64,000 nucleotides of DNA from an uncultured Flavobacteriaceae bacterium (lineage in GTDB: Bacteria > Bacteroidota > Bacteroidia > Flavobacteriales > Flavobacteriaceae): the NCBI GenBank assembly GCA_947494695.1, contig CANLWB010000007.1, positions 1 to 64,000 on the forward strand. The letters run 5' to 3'. The notes under the pieces were generated by a model, which saw only the letters and a list, made by a program, of their open reading frames with translations, searched no databases and was not told the DNA's origin. The position numbers were made by a program, and so were the translations under genes. Within the stretch, counting starts at the first letter, position 1. Each line of letters begins with the position of its first letter. Shown in pieces: positions 62,931 to 64,000 of this stretch.

Positions 62931-64000
62931 ATGAAAAAACTATACACTACAATTAAAGCTTTGTCACATAAAAACGCTTACAGGTTTTTGATAATGACTA
63001 CTTTATTAATATCTACAGTTTATAGTAGTTATGGTCAGGTAAGAGTTCCTTTTACACCTCGAGCTTCTAATATCCCTCCTTCTAATTCGAGTTATACTAT
63101 TAAAGGAGACTTTGCCATGATTGGTAATACCAATATGACCATGGTAAATTATTCGGATGGAGGTTCCAACTTTAATGACGTTCAATATGTTGATATTGAT
63201 GGTCTTGCCATACCAGGTAATACCACATTCAACTCATCATCTGCAACCCTTAATTTTTCTACTGAAAATGGGGCTATCCCAGAATGTTCAAACATCCTTT
63301 ACGCCGGTTTATACTGGACAGGTAGAGCTTTTGGTGATGATGAAACTGATTCTGATGTTTTCGATGTCACCTTAAACGGAGTTACGAAAACTTTCGATAA
63401 AAGAAAAGTATCCTTAAAAGGTCCGGGAGCCTCATCATATACCGAGGTTACCGCAGGACTATCTGATATTTATTATCCCTCTGGCACCGATGGAAACATG
63501 TATTCCGCCTATGTTGAAGTTACAGAATACGTGCAACAAAATGGTATTGGTGAATATTTTGTTGCAGATATTGCATCAAGAGAAGGTAATGCCGATGGAA
63601 CCGGTTTTTATGCTGGGTGGGGTATGGTCGTTGTATACGAAAATACCAATATGAGATGGAGAGATATTACTGTTTTTGATGGTCATGCTTATGTAGTGAA
63701 CGGTAATGCAAGCCACACGCTTAATGCCTCTGGGTTTAATGCTGTACAAAACGGTGATGTTAACCTAAAATTAGGTGTTATGGCTGGTGAAGGTGATGTA
63801 CCATGGACGGGAGATTTTTTCGAGATAGAACAAAGAAATACTGGTACATATCAAACCTTAAGCCATAGCAATAATGCAACGAATAACTTCTTTAATTCGT
63901 CCATTGTTACTGGTGGTAATGCCAGAAACCCTAACTTGTTAAATAATACAGGGGTAGATATTGCCATGTTTGATATAGACAATACAGGTAATACCATAAT
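62931..64000 (+). CDS. large secreted surface protein, C-terminal part outside the window
   Basis: The open frame from the ATG at 62931 runs without a stop to the right edge, at least 356 codons. It begins M-K-K-L-Y-T-T-I-K with a late signal peptide (hydrophobic F-L-I-M-T-T-L-L-I-S-T-V-Y-S). The visible part is a beta-rich adhesin-like region with Thr, Asn and Gly enrichment: Y-A-G-L-Y-W-T-G-R, A-D-I-A-S-R-E-G-N-A-D-G-T-G-F-Y-A-G-W-G-M-V-V-V-Y and W-T-G-D-F-F-E. This resembles the N-terminal module of Bacteroidota surface proteins that often carry DUF11 repeats and a T9SS sorting domain. The C-terminus, which would show the export route, is missing. Confidence 0.8.
   Translation, partial: MKKLYTTIKALSHKNAYRFLIMTTLLISTVYSSYGQVRVPFTPRASNIPPSNSSYTIKGDFAMIGNTNMTMVNYSDGGSNFNDVQYVDIDGLAIPGNTTFNSSSATLNFSTENGAIPECSNILYAGLYWTGRAFGDDETDSDVFDVTLNGVTKTFDKRKVSLKGPGASSYTEVTAGLSDIYYPSGTDGNMYSAYVEVTEYVQQNGIGEYFVADIASREGNADGTGFYAGWGMVVVYENTNMRWRDITVFDGHAYVVNGNASHTLNASGFNAVQNGDVNLKLGVMAGEGDVPWTGDFFEIEQRNTGTYQTLSHSNNATNNFFNSSIVTGGNARNPNLLNNTGVDIAMFDIDNTGNTI

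Overview
The window is a chromosomal segment of a low-GC member of the Bacteroidota, almost certainly a marine Flavobacteriaceae. The evidence is: proteins with type IX secretion (T9SS) C-terminal sorting domains; a sigma factor/FecR/TonB-receptor cassette; promoters of the TAnnTTTG type; few Shine-Dalgarno sequences; a DnaX without its zinc module that opens with TTG; and a run of Bacteroidota-typical families (DUF983, DUF3822, fused 2-oxoacid dehydrogenase E1, metzincin with signal peptide). It is mostly core genome, with no prophage, CRISPR array, intact insertion sequence or tRNA seen.

Layout. 0-0.4 kb: a 190-bp tandem repeat with palindromes. 0.5-5 kb: a secreted Asp-box propeller protein, a lone ExbD and a 3D-domain lipoprotein. 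5.1-8.6 kb (minus): a tightly overlapped operon of sulfite dehydrogenase, cytochrome c, two-domain rhodanese and membrane fatty acid hydroxylase. 8.7-10.7 kb: fused E1 of a branched-chain 2-oxoacid dehydrogenase. 10.9-14.9 kb (plus): dioxygenase, SUI1-like factor, DUF1835 protein, nucleoside phosphorylase and a binding-protein-like gene. 15-16 kb: a TlpA-like thioredoxin lipoprotein. 16-23.3 kb (minus): an ECF sigma factor, FecR, TonB receptor and two tandem paralogous lipoproteins. This region carries a recurrent two-box element that I read as the promoter of that sigma factor. 23.3-26.3 kb: NAD(P)HX repair enzyme and a T9SS cargo protein. 26.8-31.9 kb (plus): the threonine operon thrA-thrB-thrC behind a leader peptide with seven consecutive Thr codons. 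32-34.9 kb: a large T9SS-exported glycoside-hydrolase-like protein.

35-44.8 kb holds housekeeping genes: an AraC regulator, gcvT, a pterin dehydratase, a YebC protein, a Gfo/Idh oxidoreductase and a metzincin. 45-48.9 kb (minus): a five-gene operon with kdsB and a KdnB-like dehydrogenase, suggesting 8-amino-Kdo lipopolysaccharide chemistry. 49-54 kb: RecD-like helicase, DUF3822, rsmD and two secreted proteins. 54.16-54.55 kb (minus): RNase P RNA with a palindromic repeat in its P3 region. 54.8-57.7 kb: dnaX, a lipoprotein and miaE. 57.7-61.9 kb (minus): a beta-barrel protein, then ppx-ppk1 and a SixA-type phosphatase (polyphosphate metabolism). 62.4-64 kb: a small secreted protein and the start of a large surface protein cut by the window edge.

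The most interesting signal is the two-box element AGAGGGTTTT-N12-CGTT. It stands at nearly the same distance before the sigma gene, before the first lipoprotein gene and before a decayed copy of that gene, and occurs once more in otherwise empty DNA. Together these look like a small cell-surface-signalling regulon that has been growing and decaying by local duplication.
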